From contig CALSFV010000401.1 in NCBI GenBank assembly GCA_943737045.1, forward strand, positions 1 through 64,000: a DNA stretch of 64,000 bases. Direction: 5' to 3'. Below the pieces are notes generated by a model, which did no database searches, was not told where the DNA came from, and saw nothing but the letters and a program-made list of their open reading frames with translations. The translations under genes were made by a program, and so were the position numbers. The DNA comes from Parapristionchus giblindavisi (Eukaryota; Nematoda; Chromadorea; Rhabditida; Diplogasteridae). Position 1 is the first letter of the stretch. Each line of letters begins with the position of its first letter. Shown piece after piece: positions 47,502 through 58,200 of the stretch.

Positions 47502-49173
47502 AGTACCTGATTTAATTCAATTTGACAAGCCTTTGCTATCTCTGTGAATGGTAATTGACGATTCTTCGAAGATCTTTGAAGGGCCAACTCAAAAGAATAT
47601 TATTAAAACTATATTGAGACAAAGCTTCACATTATTGATTTTCCAATATTTATTGGCACAAATTTAATGTTTCTAAGTGCATTTGAATGATACAAACTCA
47701 ATTCGAACAGCAACAATATAAGACGAAAAGATAATACTAATACTAAATACTATGTTTATCTCTTGAGATCACATAAATAAAAGATTACGATTTAATTGAT
47801 TGAAAATGAAAAATGTCAAAATAAATGTACCTCCATAAGAGCAAGTAGACGAATCTTATTCATCAATGCTTCCTTTCTTCTCTTCAAATCATCCCATTCA
47901 CCCCAATGCCTATATAATATATATATTTCATTTCAATAAATAATCAATAGAATGATTACCTTTCAAGTTGATTGAGTTTATTAATATCTCCAGAATTGAA
48001 TGCAAATAGAAGATCACTAATCCATCTTTCAGGTGTACCATCTAATGATTGAAGAATAGGATGAGCAAGAAGTTCACCCAAATTATAGATATTCTCTCCC
48101 AATAAGGCAGCGAATCCAAGAAGAACCTAATCAATACAATACGATTAGTAATCAATATTTACTTTAATACTTCAAACAACAATATTGATATTGTCTACGT
48201 GAAGCCAAATAAAAAAAAAACAACAATATGTGAATAGTTAATCTACAATTGTCATTTATAATTTGGAACAAAGAGATCTCAGTTATATTAATATATAAAT
48301 GAATATAGCTCACAGCTTGAACATGTCTTTCTTGTGCAGAAAGACGAGAAATATCTTGAACTCCAAGAAAACGAAGAGCTTCACGATAATAGGTAGCATA
48401 GTCTCCAATCTAATATCAAACAATCAATACAATCCTTCATCTACAGCACTCCATAATGTACAGTACCTCTTTGTAGTAGACAGATGAAACCTTATAAAAA
48501 GGAGCATGAACTGGACCAACACCAACTAGATCTTCAACTTCTTTGCGAGTAGAATCAATCATCTTCTACAATCATTATACATACAATCATTATATACTCT
48601 AATTATGACTAACCCTTACTGCATCAATATCAATACATCTCTCATGTTTATCCTTATTTTCCAATTTTAGTTTAATCTGTCCAATATGAACTCTGATGGT
48701 TGCCACTTTATCCTTCTGAACAACTCTTTCCATCTTTGCCAAGAAGTCGAAAGCGGCTTTTCTATCTAAAAGAGAGCTAGATCAACTACAGTATACATCT
48801 ATAGAGTTTATACCTTTTACAAAGAGATATTCAGAGATTGGAATGATCGTCTCTGCGAGCTGGAGAAGATTCATTCTGCAATCAGTTCGCGTAGAACTTC
48901 ATTCACTCAACAACTACAAAACCTGTGCTCAAATTCAGCAATCAAACTATCATAGAACTCCTTGAGATCCAAATTAGCAGGTGGGGCATATACGCATTTC
49001 TTCACTTCGACGGCCAATTCATGCCACAGCCTTAATCACAACAATATTTTAAATAATTATAATACAGAATACCTTTTAGCATATAGCTGTTCGAACTTCT
49101 GCCAGAGATCAGCTTCATCACCTTTTGCTGTATTCTTCTTTTTAGATAGATATTGTTCCACACGATCTCCCAT
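43657..49173 (-). CDS. PSMD13: 26S proteasome non-ATPase subunit RPN9/PSMD13
   Basis: RPN9 is a PCI-domain lid subunit of the 19S regulatory particle. The start at 49173 gives MGDRVEQYLSKKKNTAKGDE, LWHELAVEVKKCVYAPP and a helical-repeat N-terminus (KVATIRVHIGQIKLKLENKD, VHAPFYKVSSVYYKEIGDYA, TYYREALRFLG). The PCI core follows (AFAALLGENIYNLGELLAHP, LQSLDGTPERWISDLLFAF, then RQLPFTEIAKACQIELNQVE). The end reads VLISWVQPRVLDTNQ ... GLVAQNARDILTRA. Total is about 390 residues, as expected. Introns 43969-46336 (2.4 kb) and 46400-47507 (1.1 kb) have been enlarged by a palindromic element, an hAT-like MITE, another MITE and an (AT)n run. Confidence 0.94.
43985..45436. mobile_element. Foldback element 2, in an RPN9 intron
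   Basis: Same family as the palindrome at 36393-37846. Arms of about 610 bp (about 44003-44610 and 44812-45424) surround a spacer of about 200 bp. Outer word CTATCTTAGAAAATCGACAT and inner CTTCGGAGTGCAC are shared with element 1. Its arms are more diverged from each other than those of element 1. The open frame of element 1 is mostly kept in both arms (44080-44283 on minus, about 45120-45330 on plus). Confidence 0.8.
45732..46248. mobile_element. hAT-like MITE in an RPN9 intron
   Basis: 517 bp with ends CACGGTTGTGCGG and CCGCACAACCCTG (CAGGGTTGTGCGG inverted, one mismatch). It is flanked by a perfect 8-bp duplication GTAGAGCC (45724-45731 and 46249-46256). Subterminal regions are rich in GGAAAA/TTTTCC. 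CAGGG-type ends with 8-bp duplications are characteristic of hAT elements. No transposase is present. Confidence 0.9.
46560..47375. mobile_element. MITE in an RPN9 intron
   Basis: The ends match inverted over about 55 bp: CGCCTATTTTCGGTCAAAAT on the left and ATTTTGACCAAAAAAATGCG on the right, then AATAAATACATTTTCTGAAA against TTTCAAAAATGTACCTATT. The centre has two to three tandem copies of an AAACCTGACCGGATTTTGAG-type unit (46995-47105). No target duplication is clear. Confidence 0.7.
47411..47498. repeat. (AT)n microsatellite
   Basis: About 44 perfect AT units in an RPN9 intron, next to the splice acceptor of exon ...YCLQ/VLSY on the minus strand side at 47507. Confidence 0.95.
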
Positions 49174-49469
49174 CGTTTCTGAATAAAATAATTTTACACT
49201 GAAAATTGTAACAAGTCAAGACACACTAACGAATTTAAAAAAAAATTCAAATCATCATTTAAAAATTTTTAAGTACAATGATGACTTTAATGTTGGCGAT
49301 TTAGTAGCAAATACAGAGAAAACACACCGCGAATTTACACCTATTGGGATACGTCGATTTGGCGCGTGATTTCAATCTCCTGAAAATATAATAACGCTAA
49401 ATTGGTTTTTAATAGTTTCAATTATATTTATGATTATTTATTTTCTAATTTTTAAATCAGGGCTTTAAA

Positions 49470-50588
49470 ATGTTACCCGAACATTCTACATCGGAACGTC
49501 CGTCGCGATCTGAAGATAAAGAAAATGTATTTTTAAATATTATTTGAATTAGTCACAATTATGGTATCTTTCCTGATATCGATTTTTGAAGGTGGACTGC
49601 GGTTATCGGAAAGAGCGTCGCCGTTCCGTTCGGGGTCGTCGTTCTGTTATTCTTGTATGCCCAAATACGACTAGTTCTCCTGAACTTAAGGTTTCTACTC
49701 AGAGCGAGAAGCTCATGTCGGAAGAAAGAGACAAACGGTTAGTTTTTTTTCTTCATATTTCATGTTAGTTTATCAAATTTTATAACTTTTTAAAGAGAAC
49801 TCTTCACTAAATATAAATTACGATTGGAAGCTGAGATTGAAGGATGGGACAAGGAGTATGACATCGCCCTGTCCAGGAAGAGAAAAGAAAATGAGTAAGT
49901 TACCCTTGTTAGAAAATACTTTTTGGTTGTGCTTTTATATTTAAATGCACTAGTATAGAAACAGAGATGATTTTTCATACCATTTTTTTGTAACGCATCT
50001 TTTAGTCCCAAAAGCAATATGAATACAGGCGTGGCGTTTATTTTGAAATGTAAAATTTGTGGGAATATTTATCCATCGTAATTAATTTTAATTTTTTAAA
50101 ATTAAATGAAATGTAGCAGCCGTAATCGAGTGGAAGATCGAGATATGACTCTCGATCGATATACTTTGTACAAATATCTTGAATTGGACGATCCAATTAA
50201 TATGTTTAATGGAATTAAGAAGAGATTTGAGGATTTTTGCAAGATGAGTGTTGAGGTTTGTCGTCCATTGCTTAAATATGAAATTGTATTTGTTATCATT
50301 TTAAGCCAATCGTGATAGAGAATCTTGAAGGGGTAAATAAATCAGAGAATGATGAATGTCGGAGAAATGATCGACTCATTGAGAGGTTCTATTATTCCAC
50401 TATCTTTTATTTCTAACTATTTCATATTTAGGTTTGTTGAAATTGTTTCGAGTGAAAGTGTCGATGAAATCGAAGAGAGGATGAATTATTGGAAGGTTAT
50501 TGTTAGAGAAGAAAAAGATCGAATTGATAACTTGGAGCTTCTTATTAAACAATTCGAATATGAACTTGAATCAATGAATGTGTGTTGA
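49470..50588 (+). CDS. Coiled-coil protein, possibly Dsn1/Mis13-like
   Basis: The start lies nine bases after AAATCAG. Six exons give about 235 residues: a polar start (MLPEHSTSERPSRSEDKEN), a striking basic block (RKERRRSVRGRRSVILVCP), then helical segments (EEIEGWDKEYD-like EAEIEGWDKEYDIALSRKRK), YTLYKYLELDDPINMFNGI, RFEDFCKMS, and a C-terminal coiled coil (MNYWKVIVREEKDRIDNLEL, IKQFEYELESM). Two R-R-x-S sites in the basic block followed by helices are reminiscent of Dsn1, a Mis12-complex kinetochore protein whose Aurora B sites lie in such a motif. No diagnostic family signature is visible, so this is a suggestion only. It is divergent from RPN9 with about 300 bp between starts. Confidence 0.5.
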
Positions 50589-51198
50589 AGACGTCAAACG
50601 TTTCTATAACATTGTTCATTATTCCTAATATTGTCTATAAAGTCTCTTGATACTTAATCATGTGTAATCTCTCTCTTATATCATTGTGGGCGGAGTCTAT
50701 CCACAATATAGCACGTGTGCTCTATTAAGACAATTACCTTTCCCATAATTTCAATTCGAATATCCTGTGTCCATTTTCTTTGGCTATTTTCAATACATTG
50801 ATTAACACAACTTATTAACCTTTCCTCATTTTTTTTCAAGGATTGATTGATATTTTGTGTAAAAAATGGTGTATGGATTACTGTAGTATTATGAGTAAGT
50901 GTGAAATAGCTTCATAATAGTCTTCTTTGAGATTGTTTCTATTTCATAAACATAATCATCACACAATGTGTCTAATAGGGAAGATTATTTGTACATAATG
51001 AAATGATAAAGTAGATAATACTCCGTCATAAAGAGAATAGAGATTCTATTTGCACATTTCTCTCATATGTCTACTTACTATGTTTGCTTCTCTTGTATTC
51101 ACTCCCTTCTCTCCAATTAGTATTCTCATCTCATTTCATTCCTTTATATATATTCTACTAATTATATCCTTCTCATCTAGTTTACTCTTCTATTTCAA

Positions 51199-53212
51199 AT
51201 GTCAAATGAATCATCTCCATTTATCAAATTCTCACCTAAATCGGATTGTTCTCAAGTAAGACTTTATTGTAGTCTTGTCATTCAATCAATTATAATAATA
51301 ACATTTGAGATATTGAATGAAGTGTCAATAGAAGGTAAGGTCATCTTGATAACAGGAACTACTAGTGGAATAGGTATTCCTACTGCCAAATCTCTTGCTA
51401 TAGCAGGTAGATCATTCAATTAATCAACAAATCATATTGAATGGATTTGTTAAGGTGCTCATGTTATCATTGCAAATAGAAATATTGTTCAATCTCAACA
51501 ACAAATAAAAGAAATCAAAGATGAAAAAGTTGGTTTTCTTCCTACATTCTGTTTAGATACGATTTTTGTATTAAGGCAGATGCTAAGGTAGATTTCATAA
51601 ATATTGATTTGTCATCTCTTCAATCGGTCATTGCTGGAGCTGATCAATTCAGGAAAATGAATATGTATGATATATGTAAATGTATAGACAATATATGTAT
51701 CATTTATAGACCTCTTCATGTTATTATTTTCAATGCTGGTGTGTTTTGTCCTGAACAAAAGATTACAATAGATAATATGGAGGCTGCTTTTGCTGTTAAT
51801 CATCTCGCACACTTTGCTCTTATTACTCAACTAATCGATATCTTAGAAAAAAGTGCTCCTTCGAGGTTTGCTACAGTAATCTACCGTATAACCTAATATG
51901 ATAAACATTTTTAGGATAGTATTTCTTGCATCTTCTTCACATGCTCATCATGGAGTGAGTAATTGTAATCTCTTAATCGATAATTCAATCAATATATTTA
52001 GATGAATGAATCATTCGATTTGGATACTAAACTGGCTCATATTTGTCCTCTCACTGATACAACTCATAATGGATACAAATTATATGCACTCTCTAAAGTA
52101 TCTTTCATTTTCATCCTCAGTATTATACTCACGTGCAGGGGTGTGCGAAAAAAGATTTTCGAAAAAAAAAAATTTTCGAATTTAAATTTCGAAAAAATCT
52201 AAAAATTCGAAAAAAATTAAAGGAAGTAGGAAACGAGCCGAAGAATATTTGTATTATTGCTTTTTTATCGTTTTCCATTTCTATTCACTCAAGGCGAGTC
52301 TTGACAAAATATGAAAGGAAATAATGAGATCTAAATAATATATTTTTCAATTCAAAAATCAAGATCATTCCGTAATACTGTTAACCAGGGGAAACACGCC
52401 CGGGGGGGGGGGGGGGGTGGGAGTCATGAGGTATTGGGAATTGATTGGGGAAAAAATGAAAGAATTGCAACTGTGTGATTCTTAATTTAAGCTGTTTACA
52501 TGATATATATTTTTGCTCAAATAAAATTGTCCATTTTTGTTCAAAATTGTTAATTTTATTTAAAAATGCTACTATTTTTTGAAAATGGTGAGCTTTTTTA
52601 TGTTGAATTTTTTACGAATTCTTCGAATCTTTTGAGAAAAATTTTTCGTCGAAAAAGTATCGAAAAACGAAAAATGCACACCCCTGCTCACGTGGATTTC
52701 TTTCAGTTCTGTAATGTATTAACAGCTAAGAAACTACATAGATTATATAATGACAAAGGAATTTCTACATATGCAGTACATCCAGGAGCGTGTATTCCTA
52801 CTAGTAAGTAATCAATATATTATATTATGAGTATATATTATGAGTCCACTAATCGATATATACAGATATCGGTCGAACATTCGGTGTAGGAGGCCGAATC
52901 TTTTTCAAGATAGCTTCATTCTTTACAAAGAGTCTTAGTCAAGGTGCAGCTACTACAGTACTTTGTTCAGTTAGACCCGAAGTGAATAATATAAGTGGAC
53001 ATTATTGGATGGTATTAGATATAATCATTATACTCTATTCATATTCTATTTGTAGGATTGTAAAGATGCTGAAGATTCAGTAGATATCTTCACTAAAGAT
53101 GAACAACTACAGGTACAGTATTATAAAAGAATGTATTCATAAAGGATATGTTAAGGATGCTTTGTATGATCATTCAATCCAACTACTTAAGAAATATATA
53201 ATCAATGAATGA
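51199..53212 (+). CDS. Short-chain dehydrogenase/reductase, WWOX/retinol dehydrogenase-like
   Basis: A classical NAD(P)-dependent SDR of about 330 residues. The Rossmann motif is complete (KVILITGTTSGIGIPTAKSL). Then follow AHVIIANRN, DLSSLQSV, the NAG motif (LHVIIFNAGVF), an active-site Ser strand (RIVFLASSSHAHHG) and the catalytic Tyr-x3-Lys (GYKLYALSK). The C-terminal half (KFCNVLTAKKLHRLYNDKGI, AVHPGACIPT, FFTKSLSQGAATTVLCSV) matches WWOX and retinol-dehydrogenase-type SDRs. An N-terminal hydrophobic stretch (LVIQSIIIITFEI) may anchor it. An upstream open frame from 51050 adds another hydrophobic segment, but its use is unclear. Two to three acceptors are TTAAG. Intron 52099-52704 contains an hAT-like MITE. 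Confidence 0.88.
52136..52686. mobile_element. hAT-like MITE in the SDR gene
   Basis: 551 bp with perfect inverted ends CAGGGGTGTGC / GCACACCCCTG, flanked by a perfect 8-bp duplication CTCACGTG (52128-52135 and 52687-52694). Subterminal GAAAAAA/TTTTTTC-rich segments are inverted too. A run of about 17 G lies in its centre (52402-52417). Confidence 0.93.
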
Positions 53213-53442
53213 ATACAATACACAACCAGGGATAACACATACCATATGATCTCTTATTCATATACTACTTATTAATTTGTGATAAATAAAATTTAATCCT
53301 TTAAGAATTTGATTGTTATACATTACATATGAGATTAGTGAATATAACAGAATCTATTCAATTCGAATAATAACGAGAATGAATATGCAACAATTAAATT
53401 GATTAGAAAGAACAGAATACTCGTACCTTACAATAAAATATT

Positions 53443-54568
53443 CTAATAGAAACAAATTGTATGAAGAATGTTTCTTTTAGGATTCTTCGCCTCAAATTCA
53501 GTGAGAATTTCATCTATTTCATTATCCAAATCTTCCGCTGCTTCCAACTGAAATACATTTGAATGAAAGAGATGATTCAACTATATTATATATACCTTAG
53601 CGCAAATATCACATACAAACCATGCTCCTATTGTAGCTTCTTCATGATTATCTTGAATATCTATATTGATTACATGTACTCCATGTCCAGAATCTTGTCC
53701 ACGAGTTTGAAGATCTTCAACAATCTATAATGAACAAACAAACTGAATATCGATCATACATGGGTATTTACAGGGAGTTTGATTCTACACGTATTCGAGC
53801 ATGTATGAAATTGATTCTATGTATTCAAATACGTGTGATATTCTCCGGTTTTGCATGGTATTATTATAGTAAGTAGCGTGAAAAAGTAACTTACTTTTTC
53901 ACAGTAACTTACTTTTTCACTATATTCTCATGAAATAGCAAAACAGTAACAAAAAAGTAAGTATAAAGTAATTTACTTTTGCGCGCTATTTACTAAAATA
54001 TTACCCTGCAAAACCGGAGTTGATAAAAGAGGCACATACAACACAAAATATTAGTTAACGAATTACAATATTCTCAAAGACACAATTTAAACGTTGAATG
54101 GATTACATGCACTGACCTGATCATAGACTCTTTCTTCTAAACAAATGATAACATCGAATTCCTCTTTTTCCAATTGAAATCTCTGAGGAGCTTCCTTGAT
54201 TCGTCTATTTCTATCCAACATGTTGAGAAGCCCATTTTGTGTATAACTAAACATTCATTAATATAAGACAAATTTCCAAATGAAAGTGTACTTACAACTG
54301 ACTATCTTTCTTCTTTAGATCATTATAAATGAAATCGTAAGAGGTTCCAAACTCGTAACAATTAGGTTTATCAATAGAAACACCGGGTAGCTTTACTTGA
54401 TTTCCAGACCCGTACGACTGAACACTGAATCCTCGCTTTCTGAACTGATAAAACCAAGCTAAAATAGAATAACGAACAAACGTACAACAAGAAACTATGA
54501 GCTTCCATACTACGGTTCATGTTACTGGAGCAGCTCACTGCGAATTTAACCTTCTCCCCGTCCGACAT
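53443..54568 (-). CDS. SSU72: RNA polymerase II CTD Ser5 phosphatase SSU72
   Basis: SSU72 removes phosphate from Ser5 of the RNA polymerase II C-terminal repeat and works with the cleavage-polyadenylation machinery. The phosphatase loop is seen right after the start: FAVSCSSNMNRSMEAHSFL, with the CX5R motif as CSSNMNRS. Then RKRGFSVQSYGSG, KLPGVSIDKPNCYEFGTSYD, FIYNDLKKKD, MLDRNRRIKEAPQRF, VIICLEERVYDQ (catalytic Asp loop region), HVINIDIQDNHEEATIGAWF and the end NILHTICFY. About 195-200 residues, the typical size. One intron (53725-54116) contains a palindromic MITE. It is divergent from DDX19, 636 bp between starts. Confidence 0.96.
53843..54019. mobile_element. Palindromic MITE, copy 1, in an SSU72 intron
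   Basis: Ends CTCCGGTTTTGCATGG and CCCTGCAAAACCGGAG are inverted. Inside, GTAAGTTACTTTTT/AAAAAGTAACTTAC words repeat in both orientations, so the whole 177 bp can fold. A second copy lies 650 bp away. Confidence 0.85.
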
Positions 54569-54670
54569 CTAAATAAATCAATTTCCACCAGAATTAGAAA
54601 TAAACAACGCAATAAAGTTTAATAAATACTAATTATTTTTTAAATAATAATTTTTAAAAAAATTTCAGAA

Positions 54671-54830
54671 TTCTGGTTTTGCAGGGTAATATTACAGTAA
54701 GTAGCGCGCAAAAAGTAACTTACTGTTTACTTACTTTTACGCTATAAATACGCGAAATAGCTAAACAGTAACAAAAAAAGTAAGTAAAAAGTAAGTTACT
54801 TACTATAATCTTACCCTACAAAACCGGAGA
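54671..54830. mobile_element. Palindromic MITE, copy 2, SSU72-DDX19 intergenic
   Basis: Ends TTCTGGTTTTGCAGGGTAA and TTACCCTACAAAACCGGAGA, with the same internal AGTAACTTACT, CTAAACAGTAAC and AAAGTAAGTAAAAAG words as copy 1. About 160 bp. It lies in the shared promoter region of SSU72 and DDX19. Confidence 0.85.
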
Positions 54831-55204
54831 ATCTGGACTCAAATAGATCCGTAACTGCTTTTAAGAGTTTTTGATGCTGAATTTTATCAAAAGTAGTCAG
54901 TTATGAACTTTGTTTCAATTTATTTGAAACGCCATGTTAAAAATCTCAATTCATATATCCATTATTTATTGATCTGCTAGCTTTGTATTGATCAACTTTC
55001 TTCTTTTCTCACCCTGAGTAGAATGAAAGTTTTTATTCCAATAAACAAAAGTCTGTGAAATTGTCTCTAAATTAGTCACTTCATGATTGATCTGATCAGG
55101 ATTACGGTATAAATATTTTGTGTTGTCTTCTTATCTGATCGTTCCTTGTATTCTTTATTTATTTATATATATCGATTTGTAATAACTTTGTGGTTTCTTC
55201 AGCG

Positions 55205-58200
55205 ATGGCAGACTGGGGTGCTGCTCTACAAGAACAAGAACAACGAGAAGCAGGCAATGGTGTTCATGCTCCACAAGTGATCAACTTATTTTCATTCTTT
55301 CTAATGGTATGAATCTCGTTTAATTTAGAAATCTCTACTCCAGAGTAATGTGCCCACTCCATTCATGAACAATAATGCATTTGGAGGTATTAGAATTAAT
55401 CTATCTGTAATATAATGAATAGATTAAGGTAGTGGTCGTTCTACACAATCTCCTGTCATATCTGTAGGTAAACATTTGTAAATATGTCTCAATTGTTCTA
55501 TTTTAGTTTGGTGGACCAAAGATGGAAACTCCTTCTCCTCCTACAATTAAGAAGGCTCCTGAACCAGTTGTTGATAAAGGTTCATTTTCTTTCACTTTAT
55601 CTCATAATTATCTTTCTATTGTAGCAATGTCTCTTGAGGATATTGCTCTACTGAATAAATTCCTTCATAAAACTGTTAATCTTATGAAGAATGAAAGTGT
55701 TGATATATCAGTATGCCCTACTATCATTTGATTCTATAATACATAGATTTATTCCAGAGTAAGCAGTTGGATCCATCATCTCCTCTTTATTCTGTTCATA
55801 GTTTTGAAGATATGAGATTGTGAGTGAGATTGATGATATAGTAACAATATATATGTATATCAGAAAGGAACCATTATTGAAATCAGTGAATGTACTTGGA
55901 TTTCATCAACCATCTCGTATTCAAGAATTTGCTCTTCCTCTTCTTCTCATGGAACCGTTAGAATATAAATGATTGTTTATTGTAATGAATGAATGATTAT
56001 AGTCCAACTAATCTAATAGCTCAATCTCAATCGGGAACTGGAAAGACTGCTGCATTTGTACTTGGAATGTTAAGTAGAATAGAACTAGAGAATGAATATC
56101 CTCAATGCATATGTCTATCACCTACGTATGTATTATCTATATCATATCAATCAATACTATACTACTATAGGTATGAACTAGCAATGCAAATTGGAGAAGT
56201 TGTTAATCGGTTGGGTCAATTTATGCCTGATCTTAAGGTCCATTATGCTGTAAAAGGAGTTAAAGGTTACAATTATTGATTAGATCAATCAATATGATTG
56301 AATTAATATTACAGTAGTTCGTGGTCAACAATTGAAAGAGCATGTAATAATTGGTACACCTGGAAAGATGTTGGATTATGTCACTAAATTAGCTCTTTTT
56401 GATCCTTCAAAGGTGATCTTCAGTGTAGCATTGTATAATATATGAATAGATAATAATTATAGATTAAATGTATAGTATTAGATGAAGCAGATGTGATGAT
56501 GTCTCAACAAGGACATCTTGATCTATCGATTAGAATATACAAGTATTATAATATTCATATTATATATCATAATGTATCTATTCATTAAAGTGAAATTGAA
56601 CGTGCCAATCCATCAGTCCAAAGTATGTTATTCTCAGCTACTTATGATCAAGCTGTTATTGATTTTGCCAATAAGATCATCAAGAATGCTATATCTGTTA
56701 CGTAAGTATTCATTATTCTATTGATCATCTATCATTCTCAGTAGGGTGGCGAATATGATTCATGATTATTCGTCCACTTTAGCGGTCTAGAGTGAGTATT
56801 CACGGGAGAGGCATTTACGACCGCTCTCTCGGCGAATGAGTTGTTAGAGGAGAGGTCAATGCGAATGAGTAAAAACGCGAGTCGAGTGCGAGTCAGACCG
56901 ATTTCTCAGCCCTTCTTTCACCAATTTTTTTTCTTGACTTACTCTCGACTCGCCCAAAAAGCGAATATTCGCAGGGAGACCGGTCAACTGAAACTTGGAA
57001 TGAATAATCGAAAGGGGATCGAGCCACTTATTATAGGCCACAGAAATGAATAATCATGAGTCATTTTTGCCACCCTAATTCTCAGTAGTATATCATAATC
57101 TATCATTTACCATATCATATTCCTTCTCTATCTTCATCTAATTGTTCCATTTGTCTTAAGTATTCCATGGCACTCTTAATGTATGATCGCTCTCATCTTT
57201 CCCTCCTCTCCCTCTTCCTCTCCTCTCTCCCTCTGCCTCTCCCATCCCTCTCCCTCTCTATATGGTCTCTTCTTACTCGTCAATCTATCTATAAGGGGAC
57301 GTTGATATCATATTTCATCAAGTCTTCCATTCTCGGATAGTATAGAGAGTGTTGATCAATAGAATTGGTTATAAGTGGATGAAGTGCAAATGTTCTCTTC
57401 TTTCTTCTATTCAAATGAATCTATATGATGTATGAGAGGGAGAAGAGAGAGATAGACCATTTGTAGATGGATACAAGTTGTATTTTAAATGATGGGATGT
57501 AGATGATTGGTACAGGTGTGTCTTTCATCTTTCATTATATGTGGCATATATGGGAATATCGCTGCTGACTTTCAAAAAAATACTCCGGGGGGGGGATTAT
57601 AAAACTTTATTGAAGTTAAGAGAATACGGAATAATTAGAGTAAACGATATAAGCGATGCTATTTCCGTACCAGATCTGTGTGGAAAATAGTTTTCTAAAA
57701 ATTTCGGAAAATACAAATTTTCGTGTTTGTTGATTTCTTGTGTTGTCGAGGTGCACAAACAGCAAGAAGGAACAACAAATCATGAATTAAAACCCATAGC
57801 CAATTTTAGTGACAATGAAAAAACCTTGGGCTAAATAAAAGGCTAATCTAGGTGGATTATCTCCGGAATACCGTAGTCGTTGAAAAAAATCCTAAACAAA
57901 ATATCGGAATTTTAAAGTCTGAAATTATTTATTATGGGAAAATCGGAAAACGCAAAGCCCTGTTCCGTACAATTGCAAGACCAAAAAGTCTTAGAATTCA
58001 TACATTGCCATAACCTCGTAATGCGAGGATTGACCCACTATATATGGTTCATTTTCAGCCACTTGAAACGAAAATGGAAAAAAATGACCACTTTTAAGCG
58101 AAAAATAACGAATTTTCTTAATTGACCCACCATATCTCGAAAATCGATCCACTATATAAAACAATGGCGAGGGCACCGAAAATGTATGCTTAGAATTTGA

